Position numbers and translations under genes: made by a program
The notes under the pieces: model-generated
Database searches by the model: none
What the model saw: only the letters and a program-made list of their open reading frames with translations
What the model was told of the DNA's origin: nothing
Assembly (NCBI GenBank): GCA_028023455.1
Contig: JAQFVV010012434.1
Span: forward strand, 3,354,928-3,418,927
Origin: Epiperipatus broadwayi
Lineage: Eukaryota; Onychophora; Udeonychophora; Euonychophora; Peripatidae
DNA length: 64,000 bases
Reading direction: 5' to 3'
In this document: piece after piece, positions 11,119-23,589 of the stretch
Position numbering within the stretch: position 1 is the first letter of the stretch
How the letters are laid out: the number at the start of each line of letters is the position of its first letter

Positions 11119-12047
11119 TTCTAATGGATATATGTAATAAAATAAATTTTATAAGAGTATGTAGATAATTATCAACTATTACAATAATAAATTTCCTTCT
11201 AAAACAATTTTCAGTACTTTGCTAAGCCAGGCTTTCAATATGATGTATCTTTGTCAAAGCATCACTAAAGTGAATATTAGCAAATATATTAGCATATCCT
11301 CTTGCATATAAATGTATATTAAACTAGTCACTGACTATAATAGATATACATATTTGCATGTGTAAATTGACCTAGCAGTTGGTTATGTCATTGGATTAAA
11401 TGATCAGTGCTCACAAAGAAGAATGCTATTGACTCTTATATTTATTGAGTTCTTAGAGTTAATTATGCACCATGCTTCTTTTAATTTTTATATTTTATTA
11501 TTATTTTCTACCCAAATAATTTTAGCATTGGCAGGTTTAAAGGAATCATTAGATTTTTCTCATGGTCTAAAGTACTAAGCTTTAAGTGCTGTTGCATTTA
11601 GCTGTTATAAATGCAGGAGTGCTTAAACCTCAGTATATGCAGACCATGAGAGAAAATCTAGTTATTCCTTTAAACCTAACATTTGCTTTGAAAAATAAAA
11701 AGTAAAAGAAACATGGCACATACATCATAAATATAAGTGCCAATAGCATTCCTTTTAATAAGCACTGGTCATTTAATCCAATGACATAGCCAATTACTCG
11801 GCCAATTTATACATGCAAATATGCAAATCTATTACAGTCAGTGACTAGTTTAATGTACATTTATATGCATGAAGATATTCTAATATATTTACTAATATTG
11901 ACTTTAGTTGTGTTTTGACAAAGATATACTGTATGGAAAGCTTGGCATAGCAAAATAATAAATATTGTTTTAAATGAAAATTTATTGCCATAATAGTTGA
12001 TAATTATCTACATATTCTTGTAGAATTTATTTTATTACATATAAATC
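11119..12047. mobile_element. Family F long inverted-repeat element
   Basis: Arms of over 400 bp (about 11119-11575 and about 11640-12047) are reverse complements with a spacer of about 60 bases. The termini read TATGTAATAAAATAAA and its complement, starting at a TA. It could be a long foldback/MITE of the TA-target type or an inverted dimer like families A-E. Inside there is no readable protein and no ribozyme. It abuts the family C foldback on the left and the family B foldback on the right. Confidence 0.7.
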
Positions 12048-12686
12048 TATAGTATTTATATATATTATAATATATTCTTATATATATAAGAATTTTAAAT
12101 ATCACATGACTACCACTTCTTATGCTTGTGTATAACTGTTGTTAAAACAGGCAAAACTCACTATATGTATTACCATAATCAGCAAGCTAGAGTAACCAAT
12201 GGATGCCAAAAGGCTCGTAAATAAAATCCCCATCTAGTACCTACTCATTCAATATCTCCAGACTAGTTTCTGGCTTGTGGTGCCTTGGATCTGAGAGCAT
12301 TACACCTAGATCTTAGGATCTAATGCAACCCTCCAGCTGACACCTTTTATTTCCATGTAACTACAAAACTATGAGTCTTAAACTGACAACACCTTAATGT
12401 TTTCAATCCAAGCCCATTAGCTTATATAGTCATATGGTTCTGAACTCAGTTCAGCACCCATACATTTTGGTATCTTTGGTTCTGTAATAACCATAGCCAC
12501 CACTATCCTATTAGGCAGGATTGGTTTTAAGCCAATAAACATCACATGACCACCACTTCTTATGTTTGTGTACAACTGTTGTTAAAACAGGTAAAACTCA
12601 CTATATGTATTGGCACACACAGCAAGCTAGAGTAATCAATGGATTCTAGAAGGCTTGTGTATAAAATCCCCATCTAGTGCCTATTC

Positions 12687-12745
12687 ATCCAATATCCCCA
12701 GACTAGTTTCTGGCTTGTGGCTATCATTAGTGAGGAGCCTTGGAT
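12687..12745 (-). ncRNA. Hammerhead ribozyme, family B, mutated core
   Basis: On the minus strand stem I (ATCCAA/TTGGAT outer and CCTCA/TGGGG inner), GAAAC, stem III ACTAGT and GTC are all kept, but the core reads CTAATGA and stem II is weakened (TAGCC opposite GCCA). Probably inactive. A further copy at 12249-12292 lacks the core box altogether, by a deletion. Confidence 0.75.
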
Positions 12746-12853
12746 CTAAAAGCATTGCACCTAAATCTTAGGATCTAATGTAGTTAAGTGGAGATAAAAG
12801 GTGGCTGCTGGAGGGTTGCATTAGATCCCAAGATCTAGGTGCAATGCTCTCAG

Positions 12854-12912
12854 ATCCAAGGGTCCTCACTGATGAAGGCCACAAGCCAGAAACTAGTCTG
12901 GGGATATTGGAT
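12854..12912 (+). ncRNA. Hammerhead ribozyme, family B, intact core
   Basis: Order on the plus strand: ATCCAA (outer stem I), internal loop, CCTCA (inner stem I), CTGATGA, stem II GGC/GCC with loop CACAA, GAAA, stem III ACTAGT (palindrome), cleavage C (GTC; cut after 12898), TGGGG, internal loop ATA, TTGGAT. Outer stem I has six Watson-Crick pairs. An A-A mismatch closes stem II next to the core, which is unusual but is shared by all family B copies. Confidence 0.88.
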
Positions 12913-13020
12913 GAGTAGACACTAGATGGGGATTTTATGCACAAGCCTTCTGGCACTCATTGATTACTCTAGCACTGTGTGTGGCAATACGTATAGTGAG
13001 TTTTACCTGTTTTATACAAG

Positions 13021-16000
13021 AACTTCACACACACATATATATATATATTAAATAACAGATTACCATAGCAATTAAATGCATATATAAATAGAATAGAAAT
13101 AATCAAAACTCCATTTAACCATGAAATAATTAAACACATACATTACACTACATTGAGAAAACTAAGAGAATAAAACTGGCTGTCGGTTTTTTATTCTTTT
13201 CAATGTAATAAATATGTTATAATTTTAGAATTGAATTAATATTGATACATGGCATGATAAAATATAAAATCATTATTAGGCTGAGGATAAAAATAGTGTC
13301 TCACTTTTAACAATTCAAAATAATTAAATACATACAAATGATGGTTATTAAACAATATCATTCCATAGCAAATAGTTACATATGTAAATAGAAAAGCACA
13401 AAGAATATTAAGTCTTGTATATTTTTTAATTTGCTAAACCTAGTGTTGTGAATTTATTTAATTATTTCATGGCTAGATGGACCTTTAGTTAGCAAAGTTA
13501 TTGTTTAATATTTATTATTTGATTTATATTTTATTATTAATGCAGGGTTTATTAAAAATAGGACCCTGTCTTCATACTTTACCTAATTAATATACAAGAT
13601 ATGAATTCATAGTTGATTGCATCCTATTTACATTTGGTATCAATATTAATTTCAATCCAAAATTCAAACATGTTTAGAGAAAAAATAGCTCTTTATTTAC
13701 ATTAAAAAGCATAAAGAATAGATAATCCATTATATTTTTTAGTTTATTAAATGAAATGCAGTGGATTTGTTTAATTATTTTATGGCAAGATTGAGTTTGG
13801 TAAATTAAACATCACCCAATAATATGAAATATATTCTAAGAGATAAACTCATAACTTATATACAGTCTTATATTTAATGCAACACTCTCCAGACTTAGAA
13901 TTGTGATTCAATGAATGAAAATAAAACAACTTTTATTTTATTCCCAGTTCTAAACTCAGTAAGGAACCAGTAAGAATAAAATTTAAGCTGAATTCTGTTA
14001 GAATGCATTGACTTTCTGCTAATTTAAATTTGATACTAACCATTATTATCCATCTTAAGCCATCTAAATTATAGCAATTTAAATTTTGTTCACTTAATCA
14101 CAGCTCTGATACTTAAAACAGTGTATTAAATATCACAGCACATTTAAGCTAGAAGTTTATTTCACTGACTTTTACTTCAACAACAACAAAAAAAAACTCC
14201 AATAAAAGAGCAATTATAAGTTAATGAGAAAACTGTTTAGTTTCAAAGATTGTCAATTAGTAGTAATTGATAACTTCTTTGCAACATCAAGATTTAAATG
14301 TTAACTCTGTTTACATGGATATGATCTTCTCATTTCTATTCTTTATTATAATAACAATTCAGAGAAATATTTAATTCAACACAGACACACACATATATAT
14401 ATACTTTTAACATATTCATTGAAAAGGTATATATATATATACATGGTTTAACTTAGTTAAAGTGTATAGAATATATTACATATATAGATATTCTATGCTT
14501 TAAATAGTGTAGAGAGGATTAATAGTGTATATCTACATATATAGATATTTATTTGTTATTAAAGTCAGTTTAAAAATGAATTATATATAAGAATATTTTC
14601 TATAATTAAGAAATTATGGTTTATTTTATTCTAATCCTTTTGATTTTATTCTTTCTCTATTTTTCTTTTTTTTTGACAAATATTCCACAGAGAAAATTTA
14701 ATAAATATTAACCAAAAATAATACTAATTTACTGAATTTTAATGTAATTTCATACAACTAATCTACATTATAGGATTAAATCTATATTATTCATCACTAA
14801 TGCAAAAAATATAAAACTCAAATGTACAATTTAATATATTGTAATATTAATTTTAGATTTTGTAGTTTTATAAGATTATATTGTTCACCTGATAGCTAGA
14901 AAGAATATCTTCACTAACAAACAACATAGTATTTTAAGGATGTATTCCATATGTAATTAGTATAGTCAATGAGATATGTCTTCTAAATTTCAATATGTTA
15001 GTGTGTAATTGGCCTTTTTCAACAAAATCATGCAGTTTATTATAATCATTGTTAAATATTTTGATTATTTTATTATGAGAATGTGATGAAGAATATTACT
15101 GATTATATCAGTCCTTTTGCCATTAGATATTTTACATAATAGATAAGAATATAATCTGAATATTTATAAAACTAATTTGCTTATTCTATTGTATGAAAAT
15201 CTGCTATTTCTAATTCTGATTACAAATTTGATGAAAATCTTAGTTTTACCTGCAATCATTAAGCTTTTTAGAGATCAACGGGTGTTGAGTATAATCATAG
15301 GAATCATCTTTCCTATAAACATACAAAAGTTTATAACATTTTAAACAAGTGGTGAGGCAATCAGCAATACTAATGTATCAAATATTATTCTTTTACAATA
15401 ATTGAAAAGTATATGAACTTTCAGCCATGCATTAAGACTTCTTATAGTGAGAATCACAAATTTCAAAAAATAAAAATTAATAAAAACAACTTTTTATTAA
15501 AAAAGGTTTTTTTTTTTAATCATATCTCACTTTCTTAAAATCATCAGAGCCATTAGAAATTCATTTTTATTTTTGCATTACTTTATGCTGCTGTATTCTT
15601 TTGTTGGGTTTACACTATCTGGAATGACATTTGATCGTCTAATAAATGAAAGTTATCTTCTTTTTCATTGGACTAACATGACAACATTCTAGTTTGTGGG
15701 ATGGCAAAAATTATTGGATTTTTGTTGACAAGATTTGCAACAAAAAAACTATTTCAAATAATAAAAAATCGAATATTTTTAATTTCATATAATGTGTTAC
15801 TATATTTTGTTGTCCTACATCACAGTTTTCAATTTTTTTCCATTAAACTTAACAATCTCTGTTATAAAATCGTTGATAATATTGGTGGGTGTTTTTTTGA
15901 ATGTTTTTTTTTCTAGCCACTACTTGAGATAAGATAGATTGTTAAAAGATTATCGATATGATAACTTAATAAAGTATTGTAACATGGAAACTTTATTCTT

Positions 16001-16296
16001 CAGAAAATTAACTGTGATATGACCTGGTTAGTAACAATTCTTCAAATAGAGCATCTCATAGAAATGTACCTAGTTGGATAATATAATATAATAAGATAAT
16101 GAATATCTTCAATCACATTCCTTTGTTTCAGCTTTTAGAAAAGGCATAAATATTACTTAGTAAAACTTTGTCTTTTACTTTAATTATTAAGCACTTTTAT
16201 TTTAGTACAATAACATTATTTTATAATACTTTAACAAAGATTTGCATGTTAAGTTCATAAAATGAGAATTAGACATGATAATTTTTTTATATTTAA
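13021..16296. other. AT-rich non-coding stretch
   Basis: No gene recognised. AT microsatellites at about 13032-13048 and 14393-14440, and a local repeat of tatatagatatt around 14478-14550. The short open frame at 15701-15916 is AT-driven and matches nothing I know. Confidence 0.6.
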
Positions 16297-16411
16297 GATA
16301 TAAATTAAAACAGGCAAAACTCACTATACATATTGCCACACATAGTAAACTAGAGTAATCAATGGATGCTAAGAAATGGTGATCATGTGATGTTTATTGA
16401 TATAAATTAAA
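16297..16411 (+). mobile_element. Minimal family B insertion (89 bp) with perfect 13-bp target-site duplication
   Basis: GATATAAATTAAA occurs at 16297-16309 and 16399-16411, bracketing 89 bases. These are a piece of family B in inverted orientation (caggcaaaactcactata... through atcaatggatgct) joined directly to the sense 3' end (gatcatgtgatgttta). The ribozyme region is missing. The structure is the smallest in the window: 5' inversion plus 3' end only. It fixes the true 3' terminus of family B and shows that mobilisation depends on that end. Confidence 0.85.
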
Positions 16412-17507
16412 CTTTTATTACAACAAAGAATCATTTTAAGCAATAATTATTACTCTTCAAATGTCTTCTCTTTTCTGTTATATTAAAACGATTTCTTGTT
16501 TCTAATTAGCAAAAATATCAGCTGATTTTATATATGATGTAATATGCACAGGTGATTTTTAACTAAACATATAATAACACTATCTACAAGGTATGGTTTC
16601 TTCTATATTGATCATAACATATAAATAAAAAAAATTGTCTTAGACAAAGCATAGTTGTGTATGAGTTAAAATTGGGGTCACTATTATTTATTTCAGAAAA
16701 GTAAATGGGTGCTAATATATCATTTTTTTACATTCTAAGCATGGGAACAGAGATAGAAACTGAAATAACTGTTTATCAAAATAAATTATATAGTATAAAT
16801 TAAACATATATTTATAGTAAATAAATTGGTTTAAAGATGAAAGGATTTTGCAATGAAGCAAAAATTAAAAACAAAATGAGAAATCTTGGTAGTTTTGTAA
16901 AATTTAATGAGCTGGAAAGCAAAATAAATAGAAATTTAACACTATTAATATTTTAATAAAAGCTAAAATTAAATATAAAAAAAACCAATTAAAAGTATGA
17001 AAAAAACATTTTATAAAAGGAGGAAATATGGGTAAGATTTTGTCAAAAGATTGAATCATATTTAGGTAAAAAAAAATAGCAATAAAGGCTACAGAATGAT
17101 TAAGATAGAGAAATATAATTGTTCACAGATAACTGAGTACAATATGAGAAGATACAGCACAAAATATATAAATGATTTAATAATGTATAACATTAAAAAA
17201 GGTTAAGTAGTAATGACATATAAATTATTAAACAAACAGAAAGCCTTCTAGTTCTGGTACAATTCCATTTGGATTATTGAAACTGAAAATAAAAAGGTAA
17301 TTGAAACCTTATTAAGTAACTCCAAATTGCATTAATAAGTATAAGATTTCCAATGAAATATGTCATATAATAAAATAATTCATAAAAAAATCAAAGGAAA
17401 ACTGCAAAAATTATAAATGAAACGTGATTACTAATTCATTAAATTGAATATAGAAAGGTATTCCTTAAAATAAAATTGAATATGATTAAAGAACCTTGGA
17501 AGCAGAG
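16412..17507. other. AT-rich stretch, possibly 5' part of a LINE relic
   Basis: Nothing readable. The RTE-type relic that starts at 17508 may extend into it, but no motif is recognisable. Confidence 0.4.
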
Positions 17508-18010
17508 GAACAGATAGACTTCAGAGATGTAAGATCCATAATAGACTATCTGTTTTGTGTGATACAGGAAATGAAAAAAAAAGATAGCAGTACAATGAAG
17601 TTATATCTTTTATATGTTTATATTAAAAAGGAATGTGATAGTATTTCTTTTAAAATATTGTAGAAAATACTGGAATTAATTAACACAAATCGAATTTTTA
17701 TTAAGAATATTAAGAAATTATGCAATAATTTATGTATAATAAGACTCTAATGTTATAAGACTAACTGAGAAACTCAAACTAGGATGTTACTTATTACTTG
17801 CATTATTTAAAATATATATAGAATAAACTTTTAATGTATAAAAAGGAAATATAAGTAAATAGAAATTATACAAATGTTAATAAGATACTTTACAATATTG
17901 TGACATGTTACTGATCAAATAATATTGACAAAAGATCATCAAAATTTGATTATTATGGCTTAAAAAATAATAGAAGAATATTAAAAAGTGAAGTCTAAAA
18001 ATAATATAAC
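17508..18010 (+). pseudogene. Relic of RTE-type LINE reverse transcriptase
   Basis: A continuous plus-strand reading from 17508 gives EQIDFRDVRSIIDYLF, then YLLYVYIKKECDSI, then a LINTNRIFIKNIKKL segment and CIIRL. This is the order of the RT finger and palm in RTE/BovB-like elements (EQAGFRxGRSTIDxIF, LYxxFVDxxKAFDS, IIKxLY...CxIRL). Stops appear after about 50 codons. Further on, weak traces of the QG and YADD regions can be followed to about 18010. Probably heavily decayed. The clade is judged from these motifs only. Confidence 0.65.
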
Positions 18011-18960
18011 AAAAACAAAAAATATTGCAGAAACATAATGAGACATAATATTAGAAGATAGACAAGGGATTGGAAAATGTAATAATATATAAGCAAAAAG
18101 ATCATACAAAACAAAAACAATAGTTAAATTTATAAAATAGATAGAAACATATTGTGAAGCAGATATCTAACAATGATAAATAAAATATTATGAAATTAAA
18201 ACATATTAGAAGTCAATATATAAAAAATATGAAGTGAAAACTATCATATATGAGGATATAAAAAAATTGATAGCTACAAAAATGCATTGTTAGCAAAGAT
18301 CTACAGAAAAAATTAAAGTGAGCTTGAATAAATAATAAAAGAATTGGAGAATTAAAGGATATTGAATAAACTATAATAAATTAAATCAGAACAAAACAAT
18401 TGGTATGGGATATGAACATGTACAGAGCATGGGGCAGAATAGGTTACTAAAACACAACTGTACACTAACAGAGAAGAAAAAAAGAGTGTCCAAAAAAGCT
18501 CATGAAAGTGAATAAGTAGAAGAATTGGATAAAAAATATTCTGAAAGGATTATGGATTGGTAGAAAGGTAAAATCTCTGAGAATTGGAAAATATCATAAA
18601 AATATTAGAGAAATAACTATTTTTATGATCTTGAGTCAATATTATACAAACAACTATTGAGATAAATGTCCGTTGCAGTTGTATTTATTATGATAAGAAA
18701 ACTTAAATGTTAAAATTTCTATGACAATTTAAACTGACATTCTAGTTAAGGTTTTTTTAAAAAGAACTTCATATAAACTGAAACTAATGTAGAATACATC
18801 CATTGTAGTCAATTTTTTTAGTTGCATTTATTTATTTTATTAATGAAAAAAAAAGTTTTTCAATAATAAAGAGAAGTTTTATATATATATGTAATAATAT
18901 TATAAACAAATGTTTGAAGCAATATATAAGTAATCTTATAATTAAATATTAATAAATACA
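18011..18960. other. AT-rich stretch between two LINE relics
   Basis: Nothing firm can be read. Purine-rich on the plus strand, so it may hold further decayed LINE sequence of either neighbour. Confidence 0.4.
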
Positions 18961-19410
18961 GTAATAAAAAATGACTTCATCATTAAAATTAATCTTAATG
19001 CACTTCCAACAAATTGGTTTCTTTATCACCGAAGAGGTTTTTCTAGCATTGACCCAATATGTGGTCTGTTTTCTCATGAAGATGAAACCATAGATCATAT
19101 TATACACTGATGCCCAAGACTTAAAACACTGAAAGATATAATCATCATCAACTCCAACATAAGAATTGACATGATTTTCTCACTTGAAAATGCCATTCAT
19201 AATGGAACTTTTGCAATAATAAGGCTTTCTACCATTGTCCTTTATGCCATATGGATAGTGAGATGCAAAACTCTCATAGAATTACCCCCACCACAAATCA
19301 TACCATTGTTTTATCAAATGTTCAAAAAAATGAAGAAACATGATCAGCTCCTTGCCTCCAATAAAGCCTTTGATGACACTTGGTCTTTACCTGCTCTATC
19401 TTCTTCATGA
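18961..19410 (+). pseudogene. C-terminal part of a zinc-knuckle LINE
   Basis: One frame runs from about 18961 to the stop at 19408-19410 with a single internal TGA at 19108-19110. It reads INLNALPTNWFLYHRRGF, then C-x-L...EDETIDHI-x3-CPRLKTL (zinc knuckle), then about 45 residues on AIWIVRCKTL. The first segment, the EDET...C pattern and the IW-x2-RC motif also occur, in the same order, in the LINE at 8454-10045, so both belong to one family. The RT part is missing here. The 3' end and tail are not clear. Confidence 0.7.
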
Positions 19411-20138
19411 TTATCAACTCACCTACCCAGCATTTTAGATTAGGCAATTTTAAAAGAAATATTCATGCTTATATTAAAAATGCTAATACCATTAAACAAG
19501 TTCTTAGTGTCTAATATTTTACACAAACATTCTTCATTATACCCAACCACATGTATTCTCATAACATAATCCAGCCAGATGGAAAACAGAACATTAATAT
19601 AAATCATGTTATTGTACAATTTATTTATTTATTTATTTTTTATCAGGATGTAATCACTATTTATTGTTAATAAAAATTTTATTGAAATAAAATTTTTTAT
19701 AAAGTACAAAAAATATAATTGTCACTTAGGAGTGCTTTCGACTATCCTTGTAGTCTTTGTCAACTAATACTTTGAAAGATTAAGTTTCCCATAATTCCAT
19801 GATTTTAATGTTTGATGCCTTCCTATTGATTAAGTCCTGATTGTATTTATATATTAGCATCGCTTCCTTTATTGTCATTTTATTGTTATTTCTTTCAGTT
19901 TGCAATATTTTTAGACTATTATAATTGAAATTAAAACCACATATACATGATTTATTAAGGTCATAAAAATGGAAGCTGATATATTATTATTACCTTTGCA
20001 ATTTTGTTTTGTATTTTGAATCCTTTTTAATAACAGCAAGTTGTTAAGATCACAGAATTATGGGAAGGTTAAAGAATATACCATGTGAATGATTAAAGGT
20101 TGATCTTTTGTTTACTGTTATTATACATTGAAAGATTG
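19411..20138. other. AT-rich non-coding stretch
   Basis: A TTTA-type microsatellite lies at about 19619-19640. Otherwise nothing recognised; the 3' untranslated part of the LINE before it may be included. Confidence 0.5.
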
Positions 20139-20232
20139 TAGCATGTGTGCATGTGTGGTGCAACTGTTTCCAAAAGCTATAAAGTGTTAATATAAAATAG
20201 ATAACAGTTGCACCACCCATGCACACATGCTA
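20139..20232. repeat. Hairpin with 30-bp arms
   Basis: Arms 20139-20168 and 20203-20232 are reverse complements with very few mismatches (tagcatgtgtgcatgtg... and its complement), around a 34-base loop. The arms are much richer in G and C than the surroundings. It could be a small MITE or a structured RNA locus such as a miRNA-like hairpin. Nothing in the sequence decides this. Confidence 0.6.
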
Positions 20233-21902
20233 GAATATATATATTACCAAAAGTAAAAAATTATTTGACTTAATCATATTGAAAGATTATAACTTGAAGA
20301 AATGGTAGTCAGCAAGTTAATAAAGGATAGCACACTTTGTGAAGCTTTTGTAAATGCAATCACAATTGTATTTCAAAATAGCACAGCAAATATTTATAGT
20401 TTCATCATAAATGCAAGATTCTTTAGGTTAAGTAAGCATTTATTTACAAAAGTGCATTTATATAATGAAAACAACATAATTATTTAAACGAACAATTTCA
20501 AGACAGATACAAGATAAAATATAGTTTAAATAATTCCTTGCAGGGAAGCCAGTCATCAACAAACAATGAAACAGAAATTGTTACTCAATGTAGAAAGTGA
20601 GAATTTAAAATATTATTTTCTAATTTCAACTAACTAAATAGTTATTTTCTGATCATCATGAATGATTAGTTAATTTAGTATGAGCAAACTGCAAGAAAAT
20701 ACATTTTTTAGATCAATTAAAATCTGAAAACTTTTTCAACTTTAACCAGATCAATAGTCAAAAAAATGAGTTCAACAATGTTAATAATAACTAAATAATC
20801 AAGCTATTTTTTACCAACTAAAGTTACTCAAATCAGAATGTGTTAAAACAAAGTAATAACTGCAAATGTTATTTTAATGTATATTTGTAATCTTAATAAA
20901 TCTTATCAATTGTAAAATTATATATTTGAGAAAGGTTTAATATTGCACTTTATGTCTAAGTACATATTTAGAATATCTGAGATTTATTTCAATTTTAGTA
21001 AAGTTGATTCAAGATTGATAAAGTTCATCACAGTGTTGACATTTATTCAATGTGGTTAGGATAATATTTTTAAATCTGCACATAGCATAAATTAACTGTT
21101 GGTTTATAAGTAGTTTTTATATCAACTAGACAGATTTAATTAAAATGTTTAAATTTTAGAAGGTTTTATTAACTTGGGATAAAACATATAAAAGGTTTTT
21201 GTGCTTTTGTTAGAATATGATATTAGAAGAACTCTAAAAGCAGTTGAAAATATAACAGTATTTAGGTAAAAATAAAAAATCTATTGATGCATTATTTGCC
21301 ATATATTCAATAAAAATATTAGCAGTATATACAATTATTTATTATGTCAAACCATTATCAAATAATACCAACTTAAATAATATTTTCTAGAGAAAATTGA
21401 TATTTATACTACTAGATAGGGATTTAAAATTATCACCATATTAGTTTAGGTTTCTTTGCATTTATCTTTCATCAATTTTCTTACTTTTATCTAATAGTTT
21501 TTCTAACATTTTCTGAAACTCTCAAGCATTGTTTGCAAAAACAAACACAACATCTGAAAAATATAGATAACTTAAATAGACTTCACTTATCTTCATACCT
21601 TTAGCTTTCCATTTTAAAACATAAAATATTCTTTGTACAACTGTCACAAAATATTTGGTAGATTTGGAATTATGCTATCATGAACTTTTACCAATGTTAG
21701 TCTTTTTGATGCCAGCATATCATCTAGTCACTGCTAATGCATTATAGAATATTTTCAGATTAGGACAATATTCTGAATCTATATTTTAAAGTTACAAAGT
21801 TTTAAATCACTATAGAAATGTTTAAAAAAATAAATGCCTTATAATCTAGAATTATAAAGCATAATAACAATTCACATTCATTTCCTTTCTATTAATTCCA
21901 CC
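20233..21902. other. AT-rich non-coding stretch
   Basis: Nothing recognised. The frame at 20302-20487 is short, AT-driven and unlike known proteins. Confidence 0.6.
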
Positions 21903-22529
21903 AATATTATATATATATTTATAAGGGATTTGAATTCAGACTTTCAATTTCCTTACATCTATTCAATTCATCTTATACAACTGACACACATGACCACATA
22001 TATATGAAAAAATAAATAAACTCCAATATGCATATTTTGTACAAAACAGCATTCATCCATTGGCCTAAATTACAATCTCTCACACATATATACAATCAAT
22101 GCTCACTTTATATTAAGATAATAAATCTCTAAACTTCAATGGACAAGCTTTGTGGAGAGTAAAGACAATTGAAGCTTGTCCATTGGATTTTCAATGAAAT
22201 GGATAACTGAAGAGTTGGGGAGGGCAAAAGATTGAAGCTTGTCCATTAAAATTTAAAGTTTTGCTATCATGATATAAACTGAGCAATGATTGTATATGTG
22301 TGTGGTAGATTGTGATCTAGACTCACTGATGAATGCTGATTCAGCATGAAATATATATATATTGGAGATCATTTATCTTTTTTACATGTATGTGGTTCAT
22401 GCATGCCAGTTGTATAAGATGGATTGAATAGATGTAGGGAGCGTGAAAGTCTGAATTCAAGTCACTTATAATTACATTTTAGTATAGAACAATATACATA
22501 TATTTAAATATTATATATACATTTATAAG
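21903..22529 (+). mobile_element. Family A foldback element with 23-bp target-site duplication
   Basis: Flanks 21903-21925 and 22507-22529 agree at 22 of 23 positions; as they are AT-rich the true duplication may be shorter. Inside, 21926-22150 is a family A unit in minus orientation beginning at the B-box-like segment (ggatttgaattcag), and 22230-22506 is the unit in plus orientation through its 3' end. The left ribozyme (about 22021-22080) is decayed. The right one (22314-22370) has an intact core. The phrase aagcttgtccatt occurs near the centre more than once, showing the join between inverted and sense pieces. Confidence 0.85.
22314..22370 (+). ncRNA. Hammerhead ribozyme, family A, intact core and stem II
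   Basis: CTGATGA at 22325-22331 region, then a perfect stem II ATGCTG/CAGCAT-type hairpin (one loop change), GAAA at 22348-22351, an AT-palindrome stem III, cleavage after the A at 22361 (ATA triplet), TTGG and the outer GATC that pairs with GATC at 22314-22317. The inner stem I has one mismatch (CTCA opposite TTGG, where other copies have CCAA). Best-preserved core of family A together with 5559-5615. Confidence 0.85.
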
Positions 22530-23589
22530 AAAAATTAAAATAATTTTAAAACGGTCTTTTGCAGATCAAGATTTTATTTCTACAAATTAATTAAGAAGAA
22601 TCCAATATATATTTCAGTAATCAAATGTCAGTTTGGTGATTTAATTGATGGCTGAAAATAGTTATTTCCAACAGTAGGTGACTTTTTTTCATGTAAAACG
22701 AATATTGCCATTTTCGAAGTAAATTTTTCTTTTGCCAAATTTGTGATCAATAAAAGGACCACATATTTCATGTAATATTTTAATACGCAGAAATAACGGA
22801 TGTGCGGCAGAATTTATTGTAAGTAAATGTACACATATTAGCGTTTAACAATGAATAAAACATTAATTCTAAACAAATACGATAGCATACCTTTGATTCA
22901 GCTTTCTCATCATAATATTTCAAAATGTTCTTAAAACTTTTTTAGTGTTTGCTTTCTTATTACTTTATAATCAAATTACTTTGCAAAATAAAATTTAAAA
23001 AAAGTCAAGAAAAAAGTTTTATTATATAAAGAAATGATTTTTATAATAATAATTTAAAAAATATTTGTTCTTAAATGTTAATTAGATGATAAGTTATATT
23101 GGTTATCTTTTAAATTATAATGAGTTTTATCGCCTCAAGGTATAACCGATATATATCTACTTAGATTCAGAGTTTAAGATGTTACCAATGTAAGTTATAA
23201 ATATCTTAATCAATGGCAAACTTTGAAAAAAAAAAAAACGAAGTGATGGATTACATTACAAATACACACACGCACACACACACTTATTACATCCTTTTTT
23301 TAAATTTCATCTAAAGCAAAAAATAATTTTTGATTTATTGCAATATTTGAAAGTAAATTAATTATTGTGAGATTCTACTCACTTTGTTTTCAAAATGGCG
23401 AATTATTTATGTTGTAATATTTAAATATATTTATTGAGTGTAAGAAACTTTATTTTATGATAGATCTCTGAATTTGAGATATTAAAAAAATTACCATAAG
23501 AAAATGACAAGAAACTTGCTCTGATTATAATGAAATGATATTACATGTTGATAGTATCTTTTGCTTTCTTAGACTTTAAATTATCGTAA
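22530..23589. other. AT-rich non-coding stretch with CA microsatellite
   Basis: A (CA)n run lies at about 23262-23283. Nothing else recognised. Confidence 0.6.

Larger units (their letters stand above)
12101..13020 (-). mobile_element. Family B foldback element (hammerhead-bearing)
   Basis: The segment atcacatgac-caccacttcttatg occurs at 12101 and 12541 (period 440 bp), giving a head-to-tail partial dimer in minus orientation. From about 12787 to 13020 the same unit runs in plus orientation, so the whole forms a foldback centred near 12785. Read on the minus strand the 3' end (tcatgtgat) is at the left edge and the 5' part is inverted at the right. Three ribozyme positions exist: 12249-12292 (core deleted), 12687-12745 (core mutated) and 12854-12912 (core intact). 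Diverged flanks near 12090 and 13010 may be a target-site duplication, but this is not clear. Confidence 0.85.

Noticed and set aside
11119-12047. Family F as a hammerhead element
   Set aside because: CTGACTA/CTGACTG strings near 11330 and 11836 have no GAAA partner.
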